Assembly (NCBI RefSeq): GCF_000970325.1
Contig: NZ_CP009518.1
Span: 620,001-684,000 of the forward strand
DNA length: 64,000 nucleotides
Direction: 5' to 3'
Origin: Methanococcoides methylutens MM1
GTDB lineage: Archaea > Halobacteriota > Methanosarcinia > Methanosarcinales > Methanosarcinaceae
Shown: one piece after another, positions 55,145 through 64,000 of the stretch
How positions within the stretch are numbered: the stretch's first letter is position 1
How the letters are laid out: every line of letters starts with the position of its first letter
Position numbers and translations under genes: made by a program
The notes under the pieces: model-generated
Told to the model about the DNA's origin: nothing
What the model saw: the letters and a program-made list of their open reading frames with translations, nothing else
The model's database searches: none

Positions 55145-56098
55145 TTAGTTATTCTTGATCTCTTCCCTTAGTTCGCCGAGGAGTGCAACCCTTTCGGCAA
55201 ATGCATTGTGCCTGTGTATACTCTCTTCGTTGATCTGTTTGATAGTAACAACAGCATCATCAGGTACATGTCCGAATTCTCTGACAACCTTCTGTGCCAT
55301 TGTCCTTACACAGTCTTCAACGAACTTAGGGTTCTTGTGAGCTCTTTCAACGACCATTGCTTCATCTGCGCGTTTCAGAAGCTCGACAATACTGGAGCTC
55401 ATTGAATTTTCAATAATCTCGATAATTGTGTCCAGTGATACCTCGACATCACCACTTACTTCAAGTGAGATTATGCCTCGTCCTCTCTGGTTGTGGGTTG
55501 CCATTGGTACTTTGTTCAGGAAGTTAATAATGGTCTCCAGGTCAACACCAAGGTCACGCAGTGCTGCTTTTGCGTTATCCCTCATGATCTCCTGGGCACA
55601 TGGGCAGGCGGTCATGCCGACAACTTCTGCACCAATGAGCTTCTTGACGTCGATCTCTTCATCTTCAGGTCTTGTTGCGATAGCCTCTGCAAATATGTCC
55701 ACAACTTCCTGGCACTGCATCTTTGTGGATGGTGATTCCCTTTTGACCACATATTCGCTTTTCATACGGACTTCGGACCTGGTGGCATATTCATGCCTTC
55801 CCAGCAGGTTCTTTGCAACATCACTGCAAAGTTCCTCTATCTCATAAACCGGCATGTTGATTGCTTTTTCAAGGACTTCATCGATGGCCTCGAAATTACG
55901 TGAAAGGTTTGCACCTTTACGGTCTGAAGGCAGGTCTACGAAGATCTCAAAAGTTGAAATAAGCACTATGGGCCTTTTGTCTTTACGTTTGATCTCAACG
56001 AGTTTTTTGACTCCGGTCACACCTACACGTGTCAGGTTTACGGGTATATTTGGTTTATTTGCTTGTACGTCAGGAAATTGCGCAACTGGAAGCTCCAT
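55145..56098 (-). CDS. mptA: GTP cyclohydrolase MptA (FolE2 type)
   Basis: Fe(II)-dependent GTP cyclohydrolase that makes 7,8-dihydroneopterin 2',3'-cyclic phosphate, first step toward tetrahydromethanopterin. 317 aa. [14 protein letters not shown] at the N-terminus, [10 protein letters not shown] metal-region Cys and [10 protein letters not shown] are family marks. First gene of the mptA-DUF2098 pair. Confidence 0.94.
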   Translation of the reverse strand: MELPVAQFPDVQANKPNIPVNLTRVGVTGVKKLVEIKRKDKRPIVLISTFEIFVDLPSDRKGANLSRNFEAIDEVLEKAINMPVYEIEELCSDVAKNLLGRHEYATRSEVRMKSEYVVKRESPSTKMQCQEVVDIFAEAIATRPEDEEIDVKKLIGAEVVGMTACPCAQEIMRDNAKAALRDLGVDLETIINFLNKVPMATHNQRGRGIISLEVSGDVEVSLDTIIEIIENSMSSSIVELLKRADEAMVVERAHKNPKFVEDCVRTMAQKVVREFGHVPDDAVVTIKQINEESIHRHNAFAERVALLGELREEIKNN

Positions 56099-56418
56099 TT
56101 TTATGACCTCTAATAAAGAATTAAAATAAATTATGTTTAAGTTATGGTTTTAGATTGATACCAAACACAAACATATTCATTACATGTAAATGTTTTGTTA
56201 TACTCCGGTATTTTAATAGCAAGAATTGTATTTTAAAAAGATATCTCTTGATTTCGGGGATATATTTCTTAGTTATCTTATTCTTTTCCAGCAGCAGCAA
56301 TAATATCAAATTAACTTGATTTACAGAAACATTATCATAAGGCTACATTAAAAGAAAACTATATATATTCGATAAGTACAACTACATATAACCAATAACG
56401 GGTACGTAAGGTGATAAA
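56099..56418. promoter_or_regulatory. Divergent promoter region between mptA and MC1
   Basis: A 320-bp AT-rich gap with no gene. ACTATATATATTCG (about 56357-56370) is a strong TATA box for MC1 and gives a leader of about 25 nt with AAGGTGATAAA as ribosome site. An mptA promoter is probably at the other end (TTATTTTAATTC on the minus strand). Confidence 0.5.
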
Positions 56419-56715
56419 ATGTCTGAAACAAGAAATTTTGTGTTACGAGACAGTAAGGGTAAAGAGCATGGAGTATTCACCGGTAAACAGCCACGGCAGG
56501 CAGCTCTCAAAGTTGCTAACAGGGGCAAGGGTACCAAGTCCAAGCCAGAAAAGATAATGCTTCGCGAGCGTGGCACCAAGAAGGTCCATGTATTCCTTGG
56601 CTGGAAAGAAATGGTCAAGGCACCAAAGAACAAGCCTGACTGGATGCCTGACAAGATCAACAAGCCATTCGTGAAGAAACAGAAGCCAGGAATTATCAAA
56701 CTGGACAAGATCTGA
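56419..56715 (+). CDS. Chromosomal protein MC1
   Basis: A 98-aa basic DNA-binding and DNA-bending protein, the abundant non-histone chromatin protein of Methanosarcinales. ETRNFVLRDSKGKEHGVFTG and HVFLGWKEMVKAPKNKPDW are typical. Its strong promoter and terminator fit high expression. Confidence 0.95.
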   Translation: MSETRNFVLRDSKGKEHGVFTGKQPRQAALKVANRGKGTKSKPEKIMLRERGTKKVHVFLGWKEMVKAPKNKPDWMPDKINKPFVKKQKPGIIKLDKI

Positions 56716-56737
56716 TTTTTTTCATATTAATTTGTTT

Positions 56738-56770
56738 GAGTCCGTTTACGGACTCTTCAAATTCTACTTT
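56738..56770 (+). terminator. MC1 terminator
   Basis: GAGTCCG (56738-56744) pairs perfectly with CGGACTC (56749-56755) around TTTA; a T-rich tract ending TTTTTAG follows. Confidence 0.7.
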
Positions 56771-56947
56771 TTAGGCGTAATGTTTATTTCTTTAGCTTTC
56801 AGATATGTTTTCGATCCTTATCTTTTGATCACTTCTCTATCTTTTGATTTTCCTTTTTGTTTAAGATTATATTCTCTTTTCATTTCAGACGTTTATATAT
56901 CATTATATCAAAAAGCTTTATAAAATGAGCTTCGTTATTGTATCCAT

Positions 56948-57838
56948 ATGACAGGAAAAAGAGAGAATGTTCTGATCGAAGCCCTACCGTACATTCGGGA
57001 TTTCTATGGTTCTGTAATGGTGATCAAGGTCGGAGGGCATGCAATGGTCAATCCTTCTGTTATGAGCGATATCATTCAGGATGTTGTTCTTTTGCGTTTT
57101 GTTGGTATTCACCCTGTGATCGTTCATGGTGGCGGTCCCGAGATCACCGAAAAGATGGAGCGTATGGGGAAGAAGCCGGAGTTTGTAGGCGGATTGAGAA
57201 TTACTGACGATGAGACCATGGAGATCGCACGCATGGTTCTTGTGGGTAACATTAATACAAAGATCGTGTCCCTCATAGGGAAACATGGTGGAAAAGGTGT
57301 AGGTCTTTCCGGAAAGGATGGAAAGATGATCATGGCTAAGAGAAAAGGTACCCAGAAGATCATGATCGAAGATGTCGAACATGATGTGGACCTTGGCTGG
57401 GTCGGTGAGACCGAGATAATTAATCCTGAACTTATCAACATTGTTACAGCTAACGATTATATTCCTGTGATCTCCCCTATCGCAATGGATGCCGAAGGTA
57501 ATGCATTGAACATAAATGCTGATACGGTTGCAGGAGACCTTGCAGATGCCCTGCATGCAAAGAAACTGATATTGATGACAGATGTACCTGGTGTTCTCAG
57601 GGACCAGTCAGATACATCCAGCCGCATCTCCCGCATCAGTGTGGATGATGTGGAACCCCTGATAGAGGAAGGTGTCATCGGCGGTGGTATGATCCCTAAA
57701 ATGAGAAGTGCCAAAGCAAGTGTCATTGGGGGTGTGGAACGCGTCCACATAATTGATGGAAGTGTGTCCCATTCAGTCCTGCTTGAGCTTTTCACTGATA
57801 AAGGAATAGGGACAATGGTATATCAGGACACGGAATAA
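56948..57838 (+). CDS. argB: Acetylglutamate kinase
   Basis: Second step of arginine synthesis: phosphorylates N-acetylglutamate. 296 aa. The amino-acid kinase motifs VIKVGGHAM, IVHGGGPEI, GGLRITDDETME, NINADTVAGDLADAL and GGGMIPKMRSA are all present. A TATA box GTTTATATATC (56889-56899) lies upstream. No other arg genes adjoin it. Confidence 0.96.
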   Translation: MTGKRENVLIEALPYIRDFYGSVMVIKVGGHAMVNPSVMSDIIQDVVLLRFVGIHPVIVHGGGPEITEKMERMGKKPEFVGGLRITDDETMEIARMVLVGNINTKIVSLIGKHGGKGVGLSGKDGKMIMAKRKGTQKIMIEDVEHDVDLGWVGETEIINPELINIVTANDYIPVISPIAMDAEGNALNINADTVAGDLADALHAKKLILMTDVPGVLRDQSDTSSRISRISVDDVEPLIEEGVIGGGMIPKMRSAKASVIGGVERVHIIDGSVSHSVLLELFTDKGIGTMVYQDTE

Positions 57839-57870
57839 GCGTGTCCTCTGACCTTTTTTCTATTTTTTAG
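57826..57870 (+). terminator. argB terminator overlapping the stop codon
   Basis: GGACACG (57826-57832) pairs with CGTGTCC (57840-57846); the loop GAATAAG contains the argB stop. Two T-runs follow. Confidence 0.65.
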
Positions 57871-57880
57871 TTTTATCTTC

Positions 57881-58921
57881 TTAATCCCGTATCGGACTTC
57901 CGTATGTAAGTCCGTCCAGGTCAAGGACCTTTTTCCAGAGCTCTTTGCAGCCACAGTCAAGTCCATCAAGTACGTTCAGGTCCTGTGTCCTGGAGAATAG
58001 GTGTACGGCATCCGATACGTCCCTGCTGCACTTCTTGCAGTTATGCGGGCCACGCTTTGAGCCTGCACCTACTGGATCGGATGTTATCACAAGTTCAGGG
58101 TGTTTCTGCTTTGCCCTCTGGAGTATCTCTACAATGCTCCAAAGCCAGGGCGGCCTGTACTGGCCTCTTTGCCACATGTGTTCCACATAGGTACCATTCT
58201 GCACATTGCAAAGGTTGATGGAAATGGTCTGTGCATATCCTGCGACATCATCGATGGTATTCACAATGTCTTCCATAGCTTCCTTTTCCGAGAGGAAGAG
58301 TGGTTTTAACAACAGGTAAGCTTTCATGGCCACATTGTTGTTCTTAGCTACTTCAGCAGCCCTGGTGAAATCAGCGAAGGTGAAGCCTTTGTTAATAGAG
58401 TTCTTGCGGATGTTGTCTGAACTGGTCTCAAGGCCGATGGCAACCTCGAATGATGTATCTCCAAGGGCATCGCTACATGACTTCAGGATCTCATCTGTGA
58501 CAAACTCCGGGCGACTTTCCACGATCACCTTGAACACACGTTCATCAGCAGCCAGCTTCCCAAGGATGTTCTTCCTCGTTTCAACAGGGATCTCTTTTTC
58601 ATCCAGGAAACTGCCTGATGTGAATATCTTGACCATGAAGCGCTCAAGCCTTTCGCCTTTTTGCATGGCATTCTCAAGCTGCTTCTCAAGCTCTTCCGGC
58701 TGAGGCGGGATCTTTGCGCTATCATAGACAAAACCGCACATGGTGCAGCCGCCTGCCTTTCCCCACCAGCATCCTGATGTCTTGAAGATGATTGTCAGCG
58801 TATCCACTGTTTCGCCGTTGAAGTGGTCAGTGCTCCTCCAGACGGCAGCAGGATACTCGTTCGATGATGGCTTTATACGCTGGCGGTTGCGTATTTCCAG
58901 TACGGCTTTGTTGAGTGACAT
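57881..58921 (-). CDS. Archaeosine-biosynthesis radical SAM protein (RaSEA type)
   Basis: A 346-aa radical SAM enzyme of the COG1244 group; with ArcS it converts the preQ0-lysine adduct in tRNA to archaeosine at G15. The cluster motif is C51-x7-C59-x2-C62 (CWWGKAGGCTMCGF), a non-canonical spacing typical of this group. A C-terminal C-x2-C pair (CKKC) adds a possible second metal site. Its ATG overlaps the stop of the GuaA subunit gene by one base, so the two are coupled. Confidence 0.88.
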   Translation of the reverse strand: MSLNKAVLEIRNRQRIKPSSNEYPAAVWRSTDHFNGETVDTLTIIFKTSGCWWGKAGGCTMCGFVYDSAKIPPQPEELEKQLENAMQKGERLERFMVKIFTSGSFLDEKEIPVETRKNILGKLAADERVFKVIVESRPEFVTDEILKSCSDALGDTSFEVAIGLETSSDNIRKNSINKGFTFADFTRAAEVAKNNNVAMKAYLLLKPLFLSEKEAMEDIVNTIDDVAGYAQTISINLCNVQNGTYVEHMWQRGQYRPPWLWSIVEILQRAKQKHPELVITSDPVGAGSKRGPHNCKKCSRDVSDAVHLFSRTQDLNVLDGLDCGCKELWKKVLDLDGLTYGSPIRD

Positions 58922-59835
58922 TATTCGAACTCGATTGTTGCAGGTGGTTTTGGTGACAGGTCGTAAAGCACTCTGGCAACAGATGGTATCTCGCCGGAGA
59001 TCCTTGTTTCGATCTTCTTCAGGGTTTCCCATGGAAGTTCAAGTGCTTCTGCGGTCATTCCGTCCCTTGAGCCCACTGCGCGGACTGCGACGATCCAGCC
59101 ATGTACCCTGACATCACCTTTGACACCGGTTCCTTTTCCGACAACAGCAGCGAATGTCTGCCATGGTTTGAACTTCTCGAGCAGTTCTTCCTCAACGATG
59201 GCGTTTGCCTCGCGGACCACATCTACTTTCTCCTCGGTAACCTCCCCGATTATCCTTACGGAAAGTCCGGGTCCCGGGAATGGCATCCTCTCACAGATCT
59301 CATCAGGGAGTTCAAGTGCCTTTGCAACCTCACGAACTTCATCCTTGTACAGGTCATCGATAGGTTCGATGATGTCTTTGAAGTCAATCTTTTCAGGTAA
59401 TCCGCCAACGTTGTGGTGGGATTTGATTCCGCCTTCAGATTCGATCTTGTCGGGGTATATAGTTCCCTGGATCAGGTATTCTGCTTCAAGCTCGCGTGCT
59501 TCTTCCTCAAAGATGCGGATGAATGTCTCACCAACTATCTTCCTCTTTTCTTCAGGGTCCTTTACTCCCACAAGAGCTTCAAGGAAACGATCCTTGGCAT
59601 GGATGACCTGAAGGTTCATGTCTGCGAAGATCTCCTCGATGACCTCTGTCTCTCCTTTCCTCATGAGGCCTGTGTCAATGTAGATCGGGAAGAACAGGTC
59701 CCCGAGGGCACGGTATGCAAGAACCGCACAGACCGAGCTGTCAACTCCGCCGGAAAGTCCTACAATCGTCTTCCCTTTGGCCTTTTCTTTGATCCTGTCT
59801 ATCGCTTTAGGTATGAATTTCTCGACTTTTACCAT
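58921..59835 (-). CDS. guaA: GMP synthase ATP-pyrophosphatase subunit
   Basis: Amidates XMP to GMP with ammonia from a separate glutaminase subunit, which is not in the window. 304 aa. PP-loop [22 protein letters not shown] and GPGLSVRI are diagnostic. First of a two-gene unit with the RaSEA gene. Archaeal GMP synthase is commonly split like this. Confidence 0.94.
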   Translation of the reverse strand: MVKVEKFIPKAIDRIKEKAKGKTIVGLSGGVDSSVCAVLAYRALGDLFFPIYIDTGLMRKGETEVIEEIFADMNLQVIHAKDRFLEALVGVKDPEEKRKIVGETFIRIFEEEARELEAEYLIQGTIYPDKIESEGGIKSHHNVGGLPEKIDFKDIIEPIDDLYKDEVREVAKALELPDEICERMPFPGPGLSVRIIGEVTEEKVDVVREANAIVEEELLEKFKPWQTFAAVVGKGTGVKGDVRVHGWIVAVRAVGSRDGMTAEALELPWETLKKIETRISGEIPSVARVLYDLSPKPPATIEFE

Positions 59836-60040
59836 GAAAATGAACTCCGGTTATGATGTGATGATGATCAGTTAATCAATGTTAGTTAATATTAGTGGGT
59901 TTCTTAAATATGCTGTGCTTAATATGTTTGTTGGTTTTAATGCTATCGATGGAACATATGATTTAATAGTAGTTTTCCATTTTGTTTATTGTTGACAATT
60001 TATGGCTATCTGAATTATCCGTATTTTAAAGGGCTTGAAC

Positions 60041-60072
60041 ACTTTCACCCCGCATGCTCTGCTCTTAAATAT
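60041..60072 (+). promoter_or_regulatory. recQ promoter with ACTTTCACCCCGC element
   Basis: ACTTTCACCCCGC (60041-60053) lies 11 bp before TTAAATAT (60065-60072), which is about 50 bp before recQ. The same element and spacing occur at 42454. The preceding 6 bases are also similar (CTTGAAC here, CTCGAAT there). Confidence 0.6.
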
Positions 60073-60121
60073 CTGTAGCCTCTTTAGTAGAATAAACATC
60101 AGATGATCATCGGTATTCAAC

Positions 60122-62080
60122 ATGCACAGGACACTCCAGAAATACTTCGGCTACAGCGAATTCCGCCCCCTTCAGGAGGATATCATCAGGGATGTCCTTG
60201 ATGGGAAGGACACTTTCGTATTGATGCCTACCGGGGGCGGGAAGTCTATCTGCTACCAGATCCCTGCACTTATGATGGATGGTCTTGCTATCGTGGTGTC
60301 TCCTCTCATATCTCTTATGAAGGATCAGGTGGATGGCCTGGTCAGCAACGGGATAGCTGCTGCTTATCTTAACAGCACGTTAAGCTATCGCGAGCAACAG
60401 GAGACCACACGTGCCATAGTGGATGGTCATGTGAAGATACTATATGTTGCTCCTGAAAGACTTTGCATGAAAAGTACTCTGGAACTTCTCAAGTATGTGA
60501 ACATCAGCCTGTTCGCCATCGATGAGGCACATTGCATTTCACAATGGGGTCACGACTTCAGGCCCGAATACCGTCGTCTTGGGTTTTTGAAGGAAAAGTT
60601 CCCTGACGTTCCGGTCATTGGGCTGACTGCAACCGCCACACCGAAGGTCAAGGAGGACACTATTAAATTGCTCAAGCTGAGGTCTCCTTCTGTATATGTG
60701 GCAAGTTTTAATCGCAGCAATCTTTCCTATGAGATCCGACAGAAAAAGAACACATTTGGTGATCTGGAGGATCTCCTCAAAAGCCATGATGGTGATTCGG
60801 GAATCATCTACTGCAACAGCCGAAAGAGCGTGGAATCCCTTTCCAGGAAGCTCAACAACAAAGGTTTTCATACTTTGCCCTATCATGCGGGCCTGTCAGA
60901 TTCCAAAAGACATGAACACCAGGAACGCTTCATAAGGGATGATATTGAAATAATCGTGGCGACAGTGGCATTTGGTATGGGTATTGACAAACCGAATGTG
61001 AGATTTGTCGTCCACTATGACCTTCCCAAGAACATTGAGGGATACTATCAGGAAACCGGCAGGGGTGGCCGTGACGGTCTTGAATGTGAATGCGTCCTGT
61101 ATTTCAGTCGTGGTGACTGGTACAAGATCAAGTACTTCATTGATAAGATGTCGAAAAAGTCCGAACGTGATATTGCAACGGTTAAACTCCGGGAAATGAT
61201 CGATTTCTGTGAAAGCACAACGTGCCGCAGGAAGGTCTTGCTTGGTTATTTCGGAGAGGAACTGGAATCTGATTATTGTGGCGGGTGCGATGTCTGCCTT
61301 AAGCCACGTGATACTTATGATGCCTCGGAGGCTGCAAGGGTGCTGCTGTCCTGTGTGGATGAGGTCAATGAACGCTTTGGCCTGACGCATGTGGTGGATA
61401 TCATCTCAGGTTCCCGGGCAAAGAAGATAAAAAGCTACAAGCATGACCGTCTCAAAAGCTATGCTTCCGGTGAGGGCTATACGAAGTCCGAATGGCTCGA
61501 TATGGCTAGGGAGATGGTTCGTCTTGGTTTCCTTGATGTTAAAGGGGCGAAATACCCCCTGTTAAACCTGAACAAAAAGAGCCGGGAAGTTCTTGCAGGT
61601 GGGGAGGTCTGGTTGACGCGGCCGTCTGATGCGGTTGCGGCGAAACCCGGGAAACCCAAAACTACGATTTCAAGATCAACGACTTCAAAGAGCAATAGCT
61701 CAAATAGGGCTCGTCCAATTACCTCTGTTTCAAAGACTTCCAATTCAAAGAGCGCCACCTCTAAAAAGACTACCTCTAAGGCAACTGCATCAAAGAAGTC
61801 CACTGCTGATAAAAAGTCAAAGAGGGTTCCAACCCCTATATCACGCCCCGATAAAAAATTATTCGACCGGCTTAAGAAGTTAAGAAAAAGACTGGCAGAG
61901 GATGAGGACGTTCCGCCTTACATCATCTTTGCGGATACAAGCCTTCGCCAGATGGCGGTAAAATATCCTATAAAGAACGAGGAGTTCCTTGACATTACAG
62001 GCGTCGGTGAGTTCAAATTAAAAAAGTACGGGCCAGTCTTCATGGAAGAGATCACCCGTTATTTGAAAGGTTCTAAATGA
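60122..62080 (+). CDS. recQ: RecQ-family DNA helicase
   Basis: A 652-aa 3'-5' helicase for recombination and fork repair. Motif 0 [14 protein letters not shown], Walker [27 protein letters not shown] and [12 protein letters not shown] are present, then a four-Cys zinc domain (CESTTCRRK and CGGCDVC) and a winged helix. Residues about 500-574 are a Ser/Thr/Lys low-complexity linker. A C-terminal HRDC domain follows ([16 protein letters not shown]). The ATG at 60122 has only a weak ribosome site. Confidence 0.94.
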   Translation: MHRTLQKYFGYSEFRPLQEDIIRDVLDGKDTFVLMPTGGGKSICYQIPALMMDGLAIVVSPLISLMKDQVDGLVSNGIAAAYLNSTLSYREQQETTRAIVDGHVKILYVAPERLCMKSTLELLKYVNISLFAIDEAHCISQWGHDFRPEYRRLGFLKEKFPDVPVIGLTATATPKVKEDTIKLLKLRSPSVYVASFNRSNLSYEIRQKKNTFGDLEDLLKSHDGDSGIIYCNSRKSVESLSRKLNNKGFHTLPYHAGLSDSKRHEHQERFIRDDIEIIVATVAFGMGIDKPNVRFVVHYDLPKNIEGYYQETGRGGRDGLECECVLYFSRGDWYKIKYFIDKMSKKSERDIATVKLREMIDFCESTTCRRKVLLGYFGEELESDYCGGCDVCLKPRDTYDASEAARVLLSCVDEVNERFGLTHVVDIISGSRAKKIKSYKHDRLKSYASGEGYTKSEWLDMAREMVRLGFLDVKGAKYPLLNLNKKSREVLAGGEVWLTRPSDAVAAKPGKPKTTISRSTTSKSNSSNRARPITSVSKTSNSKSATSKKTTSKATASKKSTADKKSKRVPTPISRPDKKLFDRLKKLRKRLAEDEDVPPYIIFADTSLRQMAVKYPIKNEEFLDITGVGEFKLKKYGPVFMEEITRYLKGSK

Positions 62081-62085
62081 GCTTC

Positions 62086-62844
62086 TCAGAGCAGGAAGTT
62101 CAGTGTGAGCTGGAATATGAGGTCACCGTATACCACTGCTGCTATGAATCCGGCAGTTATTGGGATCATGAATGGCAGGCCGGGTGTGACCCATACTCTT
62201 TCATCGATAAGGCCTTTTTCTGCATATTCCTGTAGTCTGGAGATAGACTCATCGTCAAGTTTTGTGCCTGAAGTGGTGAACTTATTCCTGACCTCATCGT
62301 CAACCTCTTCGAAGGCTTCCATCAGTCTTATGTGAGGTTTGTCAAGTTTTGAAACTGGCGTCCTGTATCCAACGAACATGTAATGTGGTTTCTTCAGTGT
62401 CTCTTTCAATGAGGGCTGCGTCATGTTGTAAAGGAATAGCCCAATCGGAACTATAATTGTCAGGATGACCGAATTTCCAAATACGCTGAATGTGAAAAGG
62501 TTAAGCGGCGGTATTCCGAAGATTGGCAACTGCCTGCCGAAGAGTTCCATTGCAGGGTAGATAGGCAATATAAGTGATATCACCATCAGGACCTTTGCAT
62601 CGGCGCCACCAAAGGCATTCAGGTAGAACAATATGTACACGAATGTGAAGATTAGTATGAATGAGATAGCTGTCCATTTGATGTATGGGATGCCAAACCT
62701 GTAAGCATCATATAGCATGAATATGGCACCTGCTCCAAGCATCTTTGGCCAGAGTCTGTTGGTAACTCTTCTTGATTTGATATCGGAGTAGCAGGCATAG
62801 ATCAGGAATGGGGCACAGACTAGTACCTTCAGAAGTTCGATCAT
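62086..62844 (-). CDS. A24-family prepilin peptidase (archaeal)
   Basis: A 252-aa GxGD-type aspartic membrane peptidase that cleaves type IV pilin-like signal peptides. Catalytic aspartates are D21 (CYSDIKSR) and D82 (GGADAK). It has about six helices and a soluble insert of some 60 residues. ATG 62844 overlaps the upstream stop by one base with GGAG 10 nt upstream. It probably processes substrates of the TadA/TadC-like pair at 45-50 kb. Confidence 0.88.
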   Translation of the reverse strand: MIELLKVLVCAPFLIYACYSDIKSRRVTNRLWPKMLGAGAIFMLYDAYRFGIPYIKWTAISFILIFTFVYILFYLNAFGGADAKVLMVISLILPIYPAMELFGRQLPIFGIPPLNLFTFSVFGNSVILTIIVPIGLFLYNMTQPSLKETLKKPHYMFVGYRTPVSKLDKPHIRLMEAFEEVDDEVRNKFTTSGTKLDDESISRLQEYAEKGLIDERVWVTPGLPFMIPITAGFIAAVVYGDLIFQLTLNFLL

Positions 62845-64000
62845 CACATTTTCTCCCATTTTTTGAGTTTAAGTACCTCGGAAAGCGTACTTCCGCGCTT
62901 TATTTCTTCATAAAGGCGTTTCTCGTTCTTCTCCACCTCTTTTGCACGCCTTGCAATTTCATATGCACGTTCTTTTTGTACCACAACTACACCGTTGTCA
63001 TCACCGATAATGTAATCTCCCGGGTTGACCACCTGGCTTCCACAGTTGATAGTGGCGTTAATCTCCCCAAAACCTTTCGGGTCACCTGCATTAGGAACGT
63101 TGGTTGTCGCAAACACCGGAAGGCCGATCTTTCTGATCTCATCAATATCCCTTACGGCACCATCAATGACGATCCCTGCAATACCCTTGTTCAGGCAGCT
63201 GAGTGTGGCAAGTCCTCCCCATGGTGCAATATGAGGGCTTCCATTGTAGATCACAATGACATCTCCTTTGCCTGCAGTCTCTATAGCCTCAACTGTTTTT
63301 GCCCAGTCTCCTTCAAAGGTCTGCACTGTGACAGCAGTGCCCACCATCTTTTTTCCGTCTACCATGGAACGGATGTTCTTCATGGCACCTTTTCGGTGCA
63401 TGGCGTCGGTGATGTTAGGTGTGGATACCTCTGAGAACAATCTTCTGGTCTCCTGTTCCAGTGTCTGTCTTTTGAAATCAGGGATCTCGGTGGCATCCAC
63501 ACTTTCACGTATCTTTCTTGCAGATTCTGTCACATTATCGGATTGTGTTATATTTCCTCCCACAATGACGATACTCGCGCCTGCTTTTACTGCCTGTGCA
63601 GATGTAACTGCATCAAGTCCTCCTGCAGCTGCAACCGGTATGTCCACTGCCTGAATTATCCTCTCAAGCAATGGAGTGGGGTCTTTTCCTGTCATCTGCT
63701 GGTCGATTCCTGCATGCATGTTGATGTAGTCAACCCCCATCTTTTCCAGTTCCTGTGCTCTCTTTACAGGATCTTCCACTATGATCAGGTCGGCCATCAA
63801 CCTGACGCCGTATTTTCTTGCAGACCTTACTGCGTCCTGAACGGTGGAATCATCTGCATTCCCCAGCAACATTACAATGTCAGCACCCGCTTTGGCAGCC
63901 ATCTCCACTTCAAAAGCACCGGTATCTGCGATCTTCATATCGGCAAGAATGGCATGTTCAGGGAATTCTTTTTTGAGCTGTCTGACAGCATTCATCCCTT
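62844..64000 (-). CDS. 3-hexulose-6-phosphate synthase/RraA-like fusion (N-terminus cut off)
   Basis: About 385 codons in the window; the start lies beyond the right edge. The N-terminal part is an Hps/KGPDC TIM barrel ([46 protein letters not shown]), which in archaea serves the reverse ribulose-monophosphate route to ribose phosphates and formaldehyde handling. The C-terminal part is RraA-like ([44 protein letters not shown]). This fusion is known in methanogens. Stop overlaps the prepilin peptidase start. Confidence 0.92.
   Translation of the reverse strand, partial: GMNAVRQLKKEFPEHAILADMKIADTGAFEVEMAAKAGADIVMLLGNADDSTVQDAVRSARKYGVRLMADLIIVEDPVKRAQELEKMGVDYINMHAGIDQQMTGKDPTPLLERIIQAVDIPVAAAGGLDAVTSAQAVKAGASIVIVGGNITQSDNVTESARKIRESVDATEIPDFKRQTLEQETRRLFSEVSTPNITDAMHRKGAMKNIRSMVDGKKMVGTAVTVQTFEGDWAKTVEAIETAGKGDVIVIYNGSPHIAPWGGLATLSCLNKGIAGIVIDGAVRDIDEIRKIGLPVFATTNVPNAGDPKGFGEINATINCGSQVVNPGDYIIGDDNGVVVVQKERAYEIARRAKEVEKNEKRLYEEIKRGSTLSEVLKLKKWEKM

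Noticed and set aside
56732-56923. 63-codon hydrophobic frame after MC1
   Set aside because: Begins inside the MC1 terminator region, is T-rich by composition and has no start signals.
60096-60120. GATGATCATC palindrome before recQ as an operator
   Set aside because: A 10-bp palindrome of this composition is easily found by chance and has no second copy nearby.
62808-63434. Plus-strand 208-codon frame
   Set aside because: Antisense to the Hps-RraA fusion gene and the start of the prepilin peptidase gene.

Overview
This 64-kb window is core chromosome of a methylotrophic, cytochrome-containing methanogen of the Methanosarcinaceae. It carries hdrE-hdrD (the membrane heterodisulfide reductase found only in cytochrome-containing methanogens), the chromosomal protein MC1, MptA, a RaSEA-type archaeosine enzyme, an Rpo3 subunit with a double [4Fe-4S] domain, archaeal-type ribosomal operons, an archaeal RNase P RNA and a multiheme c-type cytochrome. 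Gene style (moderate AT content, TATA boxes plus GGAGG/GGTGA ribosome binding sites, some TTG and GTG starts) resembles Methanococcoides or Methanolobus, but the genus cannot be fixed from the sequence alone.

Layout. 1-3.8 kb: 3'-truncated mcm, a TrmJ/SpoU-type RNA methylase, a rubrerythrin-like diiron protein and a small sirohaem reductase-like protein. 4.0-6.1 kb: hdrE-hdrD, the terminal CoM-S-S-CoB reductase. 6.2-7.5 kb: two overlapping DUF116 genes. 7.47-7.82 kb, minus strand: RNase P RNA. 8-9.9 kb: a small unknown protein, a CheY-like regulator and a class I methylase. 9.9-10.6 kb: a long structured leader, then the S10/spc-type ribosomal superoperon (uL3 to uL15, with the RNase P protein Rpp29 inside it), secY, adk, an EMC3/DUF106 membrane protein, cmk, cbf5 and tRNA-Ser(GGA) to 26.75 kb.

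26.9-34.6 kb is an accessory block: orphan permease, octa-site cytochrome c, DJ-1-like protein, M1 aminopeptidase, HAD phosphatase, small membrane protein and EamA transporter. It separates cbf5 from the uS13-uS4-uS11-rpo3 group (34.95-37.2 kb), which has its own structured leader. Two identical tRNA-Leu(GAG) genes follow.

37.6-42.6 kb is the most unusual region. A minus-strand operon encodes an MtmB-family methyltransferase with Met at the position normally read as pyrrolysine, an Orc1/Cdc6-type AAA+ ATPase and a hydantoinase/oxoprolinase-type ATPase. Upstream lies a perfectly symmetrical four-site array (TCCATG/CATGGA at 31-21-31 bp) around a TATATATA core. Beyond it is a 26-codon gene whose promoter shares a 13-bp upstream element with the recQ promoter 17.6 kb away.

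42.7-64 kb is mixed housekeeping: cis-prenyltransferase, DUF2551 regulator, radical SAM protein divergent from a ferredoxin, a TadA/TadC-like secretion pair, nucleotide-sugar dehydrogenase, PAP2-type membrane protein, tRNA-Arg(CCT), GNAT, nucleotidyltransferase, DUF2098-mptA, MC1, argB, guaA (ATPase subunit)-RaSEA, recQ, a prepilin peptidase and an Hps-RraA fusion that runs off the end. The prepilin peptidase and the secretion pair probably serve the same pilus or secretion system. No CRISPR array, insertion sequence or provirus was recognised.
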